From: Phycisphaerae bacterium
Lineage (GTDB): Bacteria > Planctomycetota > Phycisphaerae > UBA1845
NCBI GenBank assembly: GCA_028282665.1
Contig: JANQHN010000433.1
Span: 1-43,279 of the forward strand
Reading direction: 5' to 3'
DNA length: 43,279 nt
Positions 8,356-17,434 of the stretch are shown in pieces (the stretch's first letter is position 1; every line of letters begins with the position of its first letter). The position numbers and the translations under genes are program-made. Under the pieces are notes generated by a model that made no database searches, was not told the origin of the DNA, and saw nothing but the letters and a program-made list of their open reading frames with translations.

Positions 8356-10053
8356 ATGACTTCTCCATCGATAACCTTGGGTGTGCGCGGGCTGAATCGA
8401 GTTCGTCAGATCGCGCAGGTTCTGACGCAGCACGGATTCGGACACATCGTCGCGCGAATCGATCTGGCCTCTTACGTCCCCGTATGGATGATGCGGCGTA
8501 AGACCGAATACGAGCGTGCGCAGGCGCCCCTTTCTTTGGGGCAGCGACTGGCACGGGTGTGCAGCGATCTTGGACCTACGTTCATCAAGCTGTCTCAGAT
8601 GCTGACGACTCGTCCTGATTTAATTCCTGCGGACCTGCTCGACGGGTTGCGTACCCTTCAAGATGAAGTACCGCCTTTCGACAGCGATGTAGCGCGTAAG
8701 ATCATTGCCGAAGAGATGGGAAAACCCGTCGAGGAGTGCTACAGCCAACTCGCTCCGGCGCCCATGGCCAGCGGTTCCATCGGGCAAGTGTATCGAGCGC
8801 AGGTGGATGATCGCGAAGTCGTGGTCAAAGTGCAAAGGCCTGGAGTGGTGGAAATCATCCGGCAGGACATGCGTGTCCTGCATTGGCTTGCGGACGCGAT
8901 GGAAAAGTACATCCCCGAGTCCCGTGTCTACAGACCCGCAATGATCGTGGAGGAATTCGAACAGATGTTGTCCCGTGAGCTGGACTACATCAACGAAGCT
9001 TCCGCCACCGAACGGTTCCACGAGGCATTTGCCGAGAATCCTCACATCAAGGTACCGAAGGTTGAATGGGCGCTGTGCTCCGAACGGGTTCTGACGTTGG
9101 AAGCAATCTCCGGGCGGAACGTCGAAATGGTTCTGGATGACGAATCCGCTAAAGATCAATTGGACGGCCCGAAACTTGCGCACGCGTTAATGGAGGCGTA
9201 CCTGGAACAAATTTTCGATATAGGTTTGCTCAATACCGACCCACACCCCGGCAACATTTTTATCTCATCGCCTACGACCGTCGGCCTGTTGGACTTCGGG
9301 CAGGTTACGCCTATCAGCGATGAAGTGATGACGCACCTTGTCATCATGGTGTACGGCGCTGTGAACAAACAAGTGGGAATGGTCGTGGATGCGCTGGCTG
9401 CGTTGGATGCATTGAGCCTGACAACCGATCGGCGTGATTTGCAGCGTTCGTTGCGTGTGTTGATGGACAAGTATTACGGATTGCCGATCAAGCGGTTTGA
9501 CGTTACCCGTGTGCTGGATGAATTCTCGGAAGTTGTGCGTCGTCATGGTGTGGTCATTCCGCGTGAAGCAGTCAGTTTGATCAAGGCGCTTGGTATGGTG
9601 ACAAGCGTTGCCACGCGCCTCGATCCGGAACTGGATGTTGTTTCGCTGTTAGAGCCGCGGATCAAAAAAGTTCTTTTTCGGCGTTTCGAACCACGAGCGG
9701 CGTTACGTTCTTTCGCCATGACGGGGTGGCAGGTTGTCACGCTATTGCGCCAGGCACCGACCAATTTACGCGAACTGCTTCGAAGATTGGCTGCGGGAAC
9801 CTGGCAACTCAACGTCCAGCACGAGAACATCGATCGACTTGCCAGCGAATTGGACCGTTCAAGCAATCGATTATCGATTGCAGTGATCATTGCGGCGATT
9901 ATCGTAGGGAGTTCAATCGTTGTAACTGCGGACACAAGTTTGGTCCTTTTCGATGTCAAAGTGCAATGGTTTGGCATTTTCGGATTCTTGGTCGCGGGGA
10001 TTTTAGGACTCGCGCTAAGCTGGGCCATTTTGCGCAGCGGTCGATTGCACTGA
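8356..10053 (+). CDS. ABC1/UbiB-family atypical kinase
   Basis: UbiB/AarF/ABC1 proteins are membrane-associated ATPase-like kinases linked to isoprenoid-quinone biosynthesis. Seen here, in order: the N-terminal motif FIKLSQMLTTRPDLIP, the loop PMASGSIGQVYRA in the position of the Ala-rich loop, VVVKVQRP with the ATP lysine, SRELDYINEA, the catalytic LNTDPHPGNIFI and LLDFGQV as the DFG. Two hydrophobic helices close the protein (about residues 505-560), as is typical. The hallmark KxGQ is KLSQ here, with Ser for Gly. I take ATG 8356 as start because family similarity begins just after it; a TTG at 8251 would add 35 untypical residues. No quinone genes are adjacent. Confidence 0.85.
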   Translation: MTSPSITLGVRGLNRVRQIAQVLTQHGFGHIVARIDLASYVPVWMMRRKTEYERAQAPLSLGQRLARVCSDLGPTFIKLSQMLTTRPDLIPADLLDGLRTLQDEVPPFDSDVARKIIAEEMGKPVEECYSQLAPAPMASGSIGQVYRAQVDDREVVVKVQRPGVVEIIRQDMRVLHWLADAMEKYIPESRVYRPAMIVEEFEQMLSRELDYINEASATERFHEAFAENPHIKVPKVEWALCSERVLTLEAISGRNVEMVLDDESAKDQLDGPKLAHALMEAYLEQIFDIGLLNTDPHPGNIFISSPTTVGLLDFGQVTPISDEVMTHLVIMVYGAVNKQVGMVVDALAALDALSLTTDRRDLQRSLRVLMDKYYGLPIKRFDVTRVLDEFSEVVRRHGVVIPREAVSLIKALGMVTSVATRLDPELDVVSLLEPRIKKVLFRRFEPRAALRSFAMTGWQVVTLLRQAPTNLRELLRRLAAGTWQLNVQHENIDRLASELDRSSNRLSIAVIIAAIIVGSSIVVTADTSLVLFDVKVQWFGIFGFLVAGILGLALSWAILRSGRLH

Positions 10054-10624
10054 TTCGAACTTGGTCGGTCATTACAAACCAACGGGTGAGACGTGGATTA
10101 CATCCTGGTCGCCGGCTGTGCATGACTGGATAATCAGCAGGTCTTTTTCCCAGTTTTCATAATCCCCCCAAATCGTACTTGCTAGCGCTGAAACAGCAAG
10201 TTACCGGACTGTGCGGTGATTCCTTTTGCGGCGTATCACAAGGAATCGTATATCAAACTTGGAAGCTGTCGTGCCCCTTTTTCGACCGTCCCGTACCTCG
10301 GCCCCGAGAGGTGCGGGACACTTTCATTCCTGCCAAAGTCGTCCTTTTTCAAATCTTTGACGAATACGTCCGGCATGGTATGTGCTGTTTTCGCTAGCGT
10401 GGTCGGTCGGCGTATCGATGCTGCAAATTTTAGTTCGCAAACGGGCGCGCGAATTCTCAATCTAAGGCTTTGTGCTGGGGGCGAAACAGCGTTAAGATTC
10501 TCCACAAGAGAGCAGCCAACTTGAGTCGTGTGCTTGGTGATACACGTCAAATGGGTATAGATATCTGAAGAAGCGACAGGGAATCGCATCCCTGGTTCCT
10601 TTACTTCACAAAAAGGAGTTAGCC
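10054..10624. other. 571-bp intergenic region with two hairpins
   Basis: No supported gene. It holds a strong 12-bp hairpin at 10288-10319 (separate entry) and a short perfect hairpin CAGGGA-ATCGCA-TCCCTG at 10577-10594 in the leader of the cytochrome gene, about 30 bases before its start codon. The leader hairpin could affect mRNA stability or translation; this is inference. Short open frames on both strands here overlap each other and have no family-like features. Confidence 0.4.
10288..10319. repeat. 12-bp hairpin, not followed by a T-run
   Basis: GTCCCGTACCTC (10288-10299) pairs with GAGGTGCGGGAC (10308-10319) across an 8-base loop, with a single T-G pair. An inner alternative, CTCGG/CCGAG, competes. 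The absence of a T-run argues against a simple terminator. It could be a REP-like or IS200-type imperfect palindrome; no transposase is nearby. Confidence 0.5.
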
Positions 10625-12097
10625 ATGAATTTGAAACGATTTCAAGGAAAGCAGCTATTGGCTGCCACACTGATTGCCGTGTTGACCTGCGGCTTAATCA
10701 CGCTGGGCGTTAGTTGCACGCCGCCGTCGCCTACCCCAAATGACAACGAACCTGGGAACACAAACGACAACGAACCTGGGAACACAAACGACAACGAGCC
10801 TGGGAATACAAACGACAACGAGCCTGGGAACACAAACGACAACGAGCCTGGATTGGTCGGTAAGTTTGTGGGTGCAGATGCGTGCTTGCCCTGTCACAGC
10901 GGTGTGCATGATGATTGGTCGCAGACGCTCCATGCGGAAGCGCTTGAGACGCTTGAAGCATCCGCCGACGCGGAAGATTTCTGCTTGGCTTGCCACACGG
11001 TCGGATACGGCGAGGAGGGCGGCTTCACTTCGCGCGAGGCGACGCCTGAACTCGTAGGCGTGCAGTGTGAAAACTGTCACGGGCCTGCGAAAGATCATGT
11101 CGACAATATTGGCGATGCGTCATTGCGTCCGCCTACGGATCTTGGCGCTGACGTATGCGGCAAATGCCACACCGGAGATCACCATCCCACATTCGAACAG
11201 TGGCAGGAATCTGGGCATGCGGCGGTGACCGAAATCGTGGCGCTCGATCTAATCGAAGAGGGCGGCTTTTACACGGCCACCTGTGGCGTCTGTCATGAAG
11301 GTGCAATCAACTTCAGCCTGGCCGTGAAAGGCGAGGACGTCGCAGAGGACCTTTACGTCGGCTCTACGGAGGAAGACCTCACACCAATCACGTGTGTCGT
11401 CTGCCACGATTCCCACGCTCGTACGGGCAACGCCTACGAGCCTGATACGGACCGCGACTACCAGCTTCGCTTCCCGCAGGTCAAAACACCTGAGGTCACC
11501 AGCGATGCAGCCGTGGTTACGGATGTGACTCGCTACAACCTCTGCGGCCAGTGCCACCACAGCCGCGGACGCGAGTGGCAGACCGCCACCCGCGCCCCGC
11601 ACCACAGCGTCCAGAGCAACTTCTACTTCGGCGAGATGGCGGTTCCCGAGGGAACAGACCTGTTGGTAGAAACGCCCACACCGCATTTCCATCAAACAGG
11701 CGTCCCGGGTCAGTGCTCCGAGTGCCACATGTACCGCATCGAATTCCAGTCCGACGTAGCACCTGCCATTAGCGGTCATCTGTTCTCGATCGATTTCGAG
11801 TCTTGCGCTCGCTGCCACGTCAGCGCGGCAAATGCCGAGACGTATCTCGAGGATTACAAGGAGTTGATTCAAGGTCGCCTCGACAGCATTGCCGAGCGTT
11901 TGGGTGATCCAGCTACCTGGGAATATGAGCCCACGGGTGGTCCCGAGGATCAGGACTCGATCTCCGATGAGATCAAACAGGTTCGCTTCCTTTATCACTA
12001 CATCCTAAGTGATGGCAGCTTGGGAACGCATCACCCTCGCTATGCGGATGCGATTCTCGAAAAGGCTGAGGAGATTCTCGACGATCTTGGACTGTAA
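10625..12097 (+). CDS. Nine-haem c-type cytochrome lipoprotein
   Basis: The 490-residue protein has nine CxxCH haem-binding motifs: CLPCH, CLACH, CENCH, CGKCH, CGVCH, CVVCH, CGQCH, CSECH and CARCH. It starts with a lipoprotein signal (LITLGVSC lipobox at about residue 31), so it is exported and lipid-anchored. A tandem NDNEPGNT linker lies between the lipid anchor and the haem domain. Multihaem cytochromes of this type (cytochrome c554-like) carry electrons or reduce nitrogen or sulfur compounds; the exact reaction cannot be told. An AAGGAG seven bases upstream fixes the start. A terminator follows. No haem-lyase or oxidoreductase partner is adjacent, so it appears monocistronic. Confidence 0.87.
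   Translation: MNLKRFQGKQLLAATLIAVLTCGLITLGVSCTPPSPTPNDNEPGNTNDNEPGNTNDNEPGNTNDNEPGNTNDNEPGLVGKFVGADACLPCHSGVHDDWSQTLHAEALETLEASADAEDFCLACHTVGYGEEGGFTSREATPELVGVQCENCHGPAKDHVDNIGDASLRPPTDLGADVCGKCHTGDHHPTFEQWQESGHAAVTEIVALDLIEEGGFYTATCGVCHEGAINFSLAVKGEDVAEDLYVGSTEEDLTPITCVVCHDSHARTGNAYEPDTDRDYQLRFPQVKTPEVTSDAAVVTDVTRYNLCGQCHHSRGREWQTATRAPHHSVQSNFYFGEMAVPEGTDLLVETPTPHFHQTGVPGQCSECHMYRIEFQSDVAPAISGHLFSIDFESCARCHVSAANAETYLEDYKELIQGRLDSIAERLGDPATWEYEPTGGPEDQDSISDEIKQVRFLYHYILSDGSLGTHHPRYADAILEKAEEILDDLGL
10739..10852 (+). repeat. 24-bp tandem repeat encoding the NDNEPGNT linker
   Basis: Four full units and a partial fifth of a 24-bp in-frame repeat encode (NDNEPGNT)x4-NDNEPG in the cytochrome lipoprotein. 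The units differ by single bases only, so copy number probably varies by slippage. It makes a flexible acidic spacer between lipid anchor and haem domain. Confidence 0.9.
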
Positions 12098-12145
12098 GCA
12101 CGACGGCGAGCGAGCAACGCTCGTATCTTAATTGCACCATGACAG

Positions 12146-12180
12146 GGGCGGCGGGCCTTCGAGTTCGTCGCCCTTTTTTT
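12146..12180 (+). terminator. Intrinsic terminator of the cytochrome gene
   Basis: GGGCGGCG (12146-12153) pairs with CGTCGCCC (12166-12173) with one G-T pair, followed by seven T. It lies about 50 bases after the cytochrome stop codon. Confidence 0.8.
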
Positions 12181-12377
12181 GAAATTCAGGTCACCAATTG
12201 CCGCCCGGTGACCGTCTTCATATATCAAAACCTGCACTTGCGCGTGTGACGGACTAACCGATGTCAAGATTATCTGTCCGTTCTCGCGTTGGCAAAAGTC
12301 GAGTGGCCCGGTTTCGCTTGGTCGTGTTCCTAAGCTCCGGATCTATTTGGAGAGAATCGATAACAAGCAGTGTGAAG

Positions 12378-13341
12378 ATGGCGGTGCTGGCGAACGGAGT
12401 AGCTGGTGTCATGCTTGTGTTGGCGGTGTCGGGATGCGCGCCAGTCCAGGCGAAACCTCGTAGTGAGGCGAGGTACATCACAATGCGAGATGGAACGCGA
12501 ATCGCAATCGACATCTGGAGACCTTTGGACGTCGTGGCCGAACGAAAATTGCCCACCGTGATGAAGATGACGCGGTATTGGCGAGGATTCGAGCAAACGA
12601 ATTACAACCCGCAGTTCGATGGTGAAGCACAGGAGGCCGCAATCTATAACAATGCGGGATATGTCCTGGTTACGGTGGACGCCAGGGGGACGGGGGCGTC
12701 GTTCGGCGTGAGTACTGCTCCGTGGTCACCTGACGAGTTGGCGAACTATCGTGAAGTCGTTGATTGGATCATAGCTCAGGATTGGTCGAATGGCCGGGTC
12801 GGAGCAATTGGAATCGGCTATGACGGCAACACGGCCTTGCTGCTCGGCGCTATGGAGCATCCCGCCGTAAAGGCTGTCGTACCTCGCTTCTACGATCTGG
12901 ATCCTTATCGCACTCCAGGCAGGCCTGGCGGCATTTTAGCCGAAGGTTTCGTCGCCTCATGGAGTGCACAGAATGAAGCCATGGACAACAACGATATAGG
13001 TAAGTTTGGTGAAGCGCCGGGACTGACCTGCGAACAAATCAAGGAATATTTCGTGGGGACCAAACCAGGCGACGCAGACACCAATAGGTCGCTCTTGCGG
13101 GCGGCGGTCGCCGTATGCTCAGTTTGGACCGTACCGCTCTTATCGCCAAGCTGATGCTGCCGAACTCATTCCAGGTTTAACCGCGACTGTTACGTTTGCT
13201 TTAGAGCCGACAGCAGTGCTCATCTCGAAAGGAAACCGGATTCGTATTGCGCTAGCTGGACACGACGGTGGGATGTTCGAACGTATCCCGGCGTTTGGAC
13301 AACCGGCTTGGACCATCCATCGTGCAATCAGTGCTGCCTAG
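12378..13341 (+). pseudogene. CocE/NonD-type hydrolase remnant with large internal deletion and frameshift
   Basis: The first part (12378 to about 13100) encodes the N-terminal half of an X-Pro dipeptidyl-peptidase S15/CocE-type alpha/beta hydrolase. It has a lipobox VSGC signal, RYITMRDGTRIAIDIWRP, VTVDARGTGAS and an acyl-hydrolase elbow at GAIGIGYDGN, where the usual GxSYxG serine is replaced by Asp. That frame closes at 13154. From about 13111 the +1 frame reads AQFGPYRSYRQADAAELIPG and then KGNRIRIALAGHDG and WTIHRA up to TAG at 13339-13341, which is the C-terminal end of the same family. Around 250 family residues between the parts are missing. Deletion, frameshift and loss of the nucleophile together indicate a dead gene. 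The frame is open back to 12261, but the signal peptide begins at 12378. Confidence 0.78.
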
Positions 13342-13523
13342 AATGTTAAACTGCCCACGCTGCCCGATTGACTCAGTGAATTAGGGGTTCAATATTCGAG
13401 GCACTTGAGCAATCAGGAGGACCTGCATTGACGTAGCGGTTTAAGGAACGACTTTAAAATCGCCTTCGCGGCAAAGCGACGGTTGACAGCGGTTTCGGTC
13501 GGCATAGACTGGCTGGTTCCGAA

Positions 13524-13597
13524 GTCCCCGTGGCACAATTGGATAGCGCGTCAGCCTCCGGAGCTGAAGGTTGCAGGTTCGAACCCTGCCGGGGACG
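13524..13597 (+). tRNA. tRNA-Arg (anticodon CCG)
   Basis: A cloverleaf can be folded: acceptor GTCCCCG with CGGGGAC plus discriminator G, a D arm with one A-C mismatch, anticodon stem TCAGC/GCTGA with loop CTCCGGA (anticodon CCG at 13558-13560), and T arm GCAGG-TTCGAAC-CCTGC. The 3' CCA is not encoded. The anticodon reads CGG arginine codons. Confidence 0.93.
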
Positions 13598-13670
13598 TTT
13601 TATGCTTTATGAATTGCGGAAGATAGGCGCTATTTATTACCCGGCCACCGTACCTCGAAAGGCAAGTGCA

Positions 13671-13703
13671 AAAAGGGCATCCACTGCGAAGGTGGATGCC
13701 CTT
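13671..13703. terminator. Bidirectional terminator between tRNA-Arg and a convergent gene
   Basis: AAAA precedes GGGCATCCAC (13675-13684), which pairs perfectly with GTGGATGCCC (13692-13701) and is followed by TTTGT. With A on the left and T on the right, it can end transcription from the tRNA on the plus strand and from the Lys-rich membrane protein gene on the minus strand. Confidence 0.75.
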
Positions 13704-13750
13704 TGTCTATCTTTTCAGGCCGGCGATGAGTCCAATACGGACGACGTCAA

Positions 13751-14077
13751 TTACACGGCGGGGACGATTTTCTTCTTCTTGGTAGAACGGCCTCGACCGC
13801 GCTGTTTTTGTTTTTTCACATTCTTTTGGACAGTCGCCCTCTCAGCACGCTTTTCAACATTTGCCTCGCGCTTCTGAGTCACCTGGCGCTCACGTTTTTT
13901 GACCGATTGACCCCGCTTTTGCACGTCGGATGAGGGCGCTTCCCTCTTAACGAACTCACCCTTTTTGAAGGCGCTGGGGCCGTCATCCCCACCAGTGCCG
14001 AAATAGTACCAGGAACCACCAACGGCGACACCGATGACCACCAGCACAATGATCAGCTTTTTCTGTTTTTCATTCAT
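13751..14077 (-). CDS. Small membrane protein with Lys/Arg-rich tail
   Basis: The 108-residue protein has one N-terminal membrane segment (KLIIVLVVIGVAVGGSWYYFG) and a long, strongly basic hydrophilic tail rich in KRE and KK runs, ending in STKKKKIVPAV. GGAGG lies eight bases before the ATG. The basic tail may bind nucleic acid or anionic envelope polymer; this is inference. I do not recognise a family. It converges on tRNA-Arg across a shared terminator. Confidence 0.7.
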   Translation of the reverse strand: MNEKQKKLIIVLVVIGVAVGGSWYYFGTGGDDGPSAFKKGEFVKREAPSSDVQKRGQSVKKRERQVTQKREANVEKRAERATVQKNVKKQKQRGRGRSTKKKKIVPAV

Positions 14078-15146
14078 TCAATAAACCTCCAATCTTGGAA
14101 GCAGTTGTGCAATTGTATGCGGATAAGCTTGAGAGTCCCACCAGTATGCGGCAGTACTTCAGAGTCGTCAAGCTGAGCGACGCACAGCCTACACCCAATC
14201 TTTGTTTGTCGGCAGACAGATGCCCGGCAATGCGCCATTGTGCTAAACCTTACCACAGGGGCGTCTATCTGGCGGAAGATCTTGCTCGTTCGATGCAATC
14301 GAACCAATCAACTTCTTTGACGTTTCTGCTATCGATCTAGTTCTTGCATTTTTTCGATTTCCCCTCACATCAGCAATATTACCCTATCTTGCGTTGATGG
14401 CAGGGAATTTTCGGGAATTACAGTTTCAGGCGAATTTGTTTTATCCCTGTGGTTGTGTTACTGGGGCTGTACGGGTGTGTACACTACGACGTTGGCTGCA
14501 CTTTTTTCCGTCCTCGTTCTGGGGTTCTGTCTTGATAGTAACTCGTCTTAGCCACGGTTTTTGTCATTGAATGGTCGAAACGTCGCTTAATCAGACCTTT
14601 AGCCGTTGCTTTGATCTGCGGTAATTGAGTCAGGTCGAAATCTGCGTTACCCGAAATCGTGTTCGCCGTCAGATGTTACACGGTCGAGTCGTTCTTTGTT
14701 TTATTTCCGATTCCGCTGGACCGGACCAACAAGGCCGATCCGGCCACGGTGGTAAACAAATCGAGCCCAATTACCCATTGCTTTCAAGATGCGAACATCA
14801 TTTTGTATTTTCCTTTGATTGTGTGAGCGCAGACGTACTCTGTGCGCTTCAGCAAAGAACATATTGCCCCAGTGTTCACGTGTTCGAAATCGCCCGAAAT
14901 ACAAGTCGTACGTAATTGCGCAACGATCATTTGCGCTAACCAGATGGCTTTAGTCAACCCGTTTCATTCCGTCGGCGTACCGCGAATTGAATTGTGATTC
15001 CCTATTAGACGGCGATTTAGCCTCAGTGCCTTTTGGCGAAAACGTTTTTTCTGATGCCCCACAAACGGCTTGCGGCAGCGCGCGGGCAGCTTCATAATGT
15101 GGGTGTTGTGGGCTTTCTGCCGATCAAGCGATTTGGATTTTGCACA
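14078..15146. other. About 1.07-kb gene-poor stretch
   Basis: Between the Lys-rich membrane protein (minus) and the TIM-barrel gene (plus) I find no coding frame with family-like sequence or a good ribosome-binding site. The DNA is somewhat T-rich with pyrimidine runs. I looked for RNase P, tmRNA and SRP RNA core motifs by eye and saw none. A noncoding RNA or a decayed gene is possible but not supported. Confidence 0.4.
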
Positions 15147-16028
15147 ATGAAAATAGGCTTATCCTCCCGGTTATTACCTCAGTATGATGTCAAGGAACTC
15201 GTTCGCCTAGCGAAGATCTGTGGTTTCGAAGGGATTGAGCTCGGTGGTATTGCTGGTGGAGACGAGCCTTGTAACAACCCTGCGCTGATCGAAGCTCCTG
15301 AAAAGGCTCGCGATTTCCTCCGCGCAGAAGGTATCAAGCCCGTAGTCCTTAGCACCAATGCAACCGTTTCATCGGGCAACGCTTCGCGCCGACATGCCCA
15401 AAAGGAGTTGATCGAGCAGACCATCGAATTAGGCGCTGCGTTGGGAGCGTCATTCGTTCGATTTCCTGCTGGTGGCGTCGAGGCTCTCGATACCAAAGAC
15501 CGCACACGCAGCCGTGTGGCTCGAGAAGCGATTGAACTCGCCAAGAAAGCGGCGACATGCGGCGTGGGCCTGCTTATAGAGAACACGTACGACTTCGCAA
15601 CGAGTCCGGATATCTGGTTTATTGCTGACGCAGTAAGCAAGCCCGCGTTTGGTTGTTGCTGGAATCAGCGCATCGCTAAGTTGCGTGGTGAGAGACCTAC
15701 CAATTCCATGCCCCGTTTGGCCAGAAAGATTGGCGTCGTGCATCTGTGCGACGGCCTATTGGACGAGGACTCAAGTGTGCGAGAATACACACCGCTGGGG
15801 CAAGGCGATTTCGAAGTCGATCGTCAGTTAAAATTGCTCAAAGGCTTAGCTTATGATGGATGGCTTGTATACGGCCAGGATAAACCATTAACCGGTGATG
15901 CCGCTGAGCATCTCAAGCAAGCGTCGCAATACTTAAAGGGCTTCCTTGCTCAAGAAGAGCCGGTTCTTGCTGCTTACAAGGGCGACAAAAATCCCGCAAA
16001 ATTCGCTTCAAGAAAAGCCGCCACCTGA
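15147..16028 (+). CDS. Sugar phosphate isomerase/epimerase-like TIM-barrel protein
   Basis: The 293-residue protein has the xylose-isomerase-like (AP endonuclease 2 superfamily) TIM-barrel pattern: MKIGLSSRLLP, GFEGIELGG, a central LLIENTYDF where a metal-binding Glu is expected, VVHLCDG and PLGQGDFEVD. Members isomerise or epimerise sugars or cyclitols using a divalent metal. At the usual WD metal position the sequence reads CCWNQ, and the last Glu is not evident, so metal binding may differ. The longer open frame from 15033 lacks family-like sequence. No sugar pathway genes are adjacent, so the substrate is unknown. Confidence 0.7.
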   Translation: MKIGLSSRLLPQYDVKELVRLAKICGFEGIELGGIAGGDEPCNNPALIEAPEKARDFLRAEGIKPVVLSTNATVSSGNASRRHAQKELIEQTIELGAALGASFVRFPAGGVEALDTKDRTRSRVAREAIELAKKAATCGVGLLIENTYDFATSPDIWFIADAVSKPAFGCCWNQRIAKLRGERPTNSMPRLARKIGVVHLCDGLLDEDSSVREYTPLGQGDFEVDRQLKLLKGLAYDGWLVYGQDKPLTGDAAEHLKQASQYLKGFLAQEEPVLAAYKGDKNPAKFASRKAAT

Positions 16029-16098
16029 CCGCTGATTGGAAAGGATGTGCGCAGCCTGATACCACCTGTGCTTATCGCTCGCGCTTCCCCGGAGAGAT

Positions 16099-17400
16099 AT
16101 GTTTGTACTCGGGGTAACCACCGGAATCGGCGTGTATCCACACCATTGGAATAACGCAGAAGTGATCATGGCGAGTTGTGGGGCATTAAGCCTCGGCGGG
16201 TCGGTTATCGGACTCCTTGCTTCGCGACTTGATCGGTCATCGGTCTACTCACGACAAGGCAGCGTGATGGTTGCTCGGCATGCCGCGTCATTAGCCTGGA
16301 TCAGTGGCGTGACTGCCATGTTGGTGTTCATGTTTGCGTTCGGCATGCGTGTTCTGGATTTCATTGTTCAACTAAGAACCGGACTCGCGTGCGATGGGGC
16401 TGGGGCGTTTGGGTTCGGGAGTGTGGGGCTTGCGGTGGTGTCGTGCTTGGCGGTGGCAACCGCAGTCCGGTTCTTTCTGACCTGCGAAAAATTGCTGTTG
16501 ACTGTCTTCCTTTGGCTTACGTTAGTTGGGCTGTGCTCCTTTTGCCTTATGCTGCCTGCGTATCGTTGGGAACCGTTCGGCGGTCCACAACGAACAGCGG
16601 TTCCGGTAACTCTAGCCTGTGCAGCAACGATCGTGTTATCGATGGCGGTTCTCCTCTACGAGACATTCCAAAAGCGTGCACGAACCACCACACTCCACCT
16701 TCCGCTTTTTAGGTTTAGCTGCGGACTGATTGCGGTGGGTGTACTTATCGTTGTGGTTTACATCCTTGTTGCGCCTATGAAATCGGTTTCGGGTGGCTTT
16801 CGTTCGAACAACTTGATGTGCGCTGCTTGCGCTGCGGGCTGTGCCATTTCGCTGTATCTTCTGGCTCGCCGAAAATGGCAGGGCGACCTGGTGGACGCTT
16901 GTCTGGCGCTGGCTGCGTTTGGCGTTGTGAGCGTTTGTGTCGCACTTTTACCGGAAGCTCCGGCTTCACTTCCCGCTCGTTACCCGCTGATTTTTAACGC
17001 CACTATCGTTGCATTTTCTATCGTTATTCTTCTCACAACCCAAATTGTATATCGGGTTCGACGGGAAACCGAAGTTGCGACCGACTTGAATGAGGGTTCG
17101 GATTGCAAAATAGTGGTGTACCACGCGGCACGAATGATCGCTTTGCTTTCCGCTTTGGGAATTCTAATATCAGCGATCATGTCAGTTTGGCCTCGCTGGC
17201 CTGGCATTTCTGTCAACGACGATTCTTTGTCGCGCATGCTTGCTGGAACGACGGGCATGCTTTTGCTTCTCTTGTCAATGCTTCGCGCTGCTCGCCATCT
17301 TGAGAAAGCGACGATCGGCGTTTTGTCTGTTTTTTCCATGATCTGCCTGTTGATGTTTGTTCTGGTTCGCGTTCTTCCCTTCGTCGATCGCATCGGCTAA
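16099..17400 (+). CDS. Polytopic membrane protein of unknown function
   Basis: The 433-residue protein consists almost entirely of hydrophobic helices, roughly ten to twelve by eye, joined by short basic loops such as ARRKWQGD and YRVRRETE. There is no transporter signature that I recognise. GGAG lies four bases before the ATG. The WYL regulator starts 34 bases after its stop and the D-aminoacyl-tRNA deacylase follows, so the three may be one transcript. Confidence 0.65.
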   Translation: MFVLGVTTGIGVYPHHWNNAEVIMASCGALSLGGSVIGLLASRLDRSSVYSRQGSVMVARHAASLAWISGVTAMLVFMFAFGMRVLDFIVQLRTGLACDGAGAFGFGSVGLAVVSCLAVATAVRFFLTCEKLLLTVFLWLTLVGLCSFCLMLPAYRWEPFGGPQRTAVPVTLACAATIVLSMAVLLYETFQKRARTTTLHLPLFRFSCGLIAVGVLIVVVYILVAPMKSVSGGFRSNNLMCAACAAGCAISLYLLARRKWQGDLVDACLALAAFGVVSVCVALLPEAPASLPARYPLIFNATIVAFSIVILLTTQIVYRVRRETEVATDLNEGSDCKIVVYHAARMIALLSALGILISAIMSVWPRWPGISVNDDSLSRMLAGTTGMLLLLLSMLRAARHLEKATIGVLSVFSMICLLMFVLVRVLPFVDRIG

Positions 17401-17434
17401 ACTCCAAGTTAGCCGAAGACTGGGGAGGTCAAAA

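Noticed and set aside
10179-10670. Overlapping short frames on both strands upstream of the cytochrome gene
   Set aside because: They overlap each other, span the hairpins and have no family-like features.
10739-10852. Short tandem repeat as a possible CRISPR or iteron
   Set aside because: It is a contiguous 24-base in-frame repeat within the cytochrome gene, with no spacers.
14625-14915. 96-codon frame in the gene-poor stretch
   Set aside because: No ribosome-binding site, Cys/Arg-rich composition typical of chance frames, and an antisense frame of similar length.
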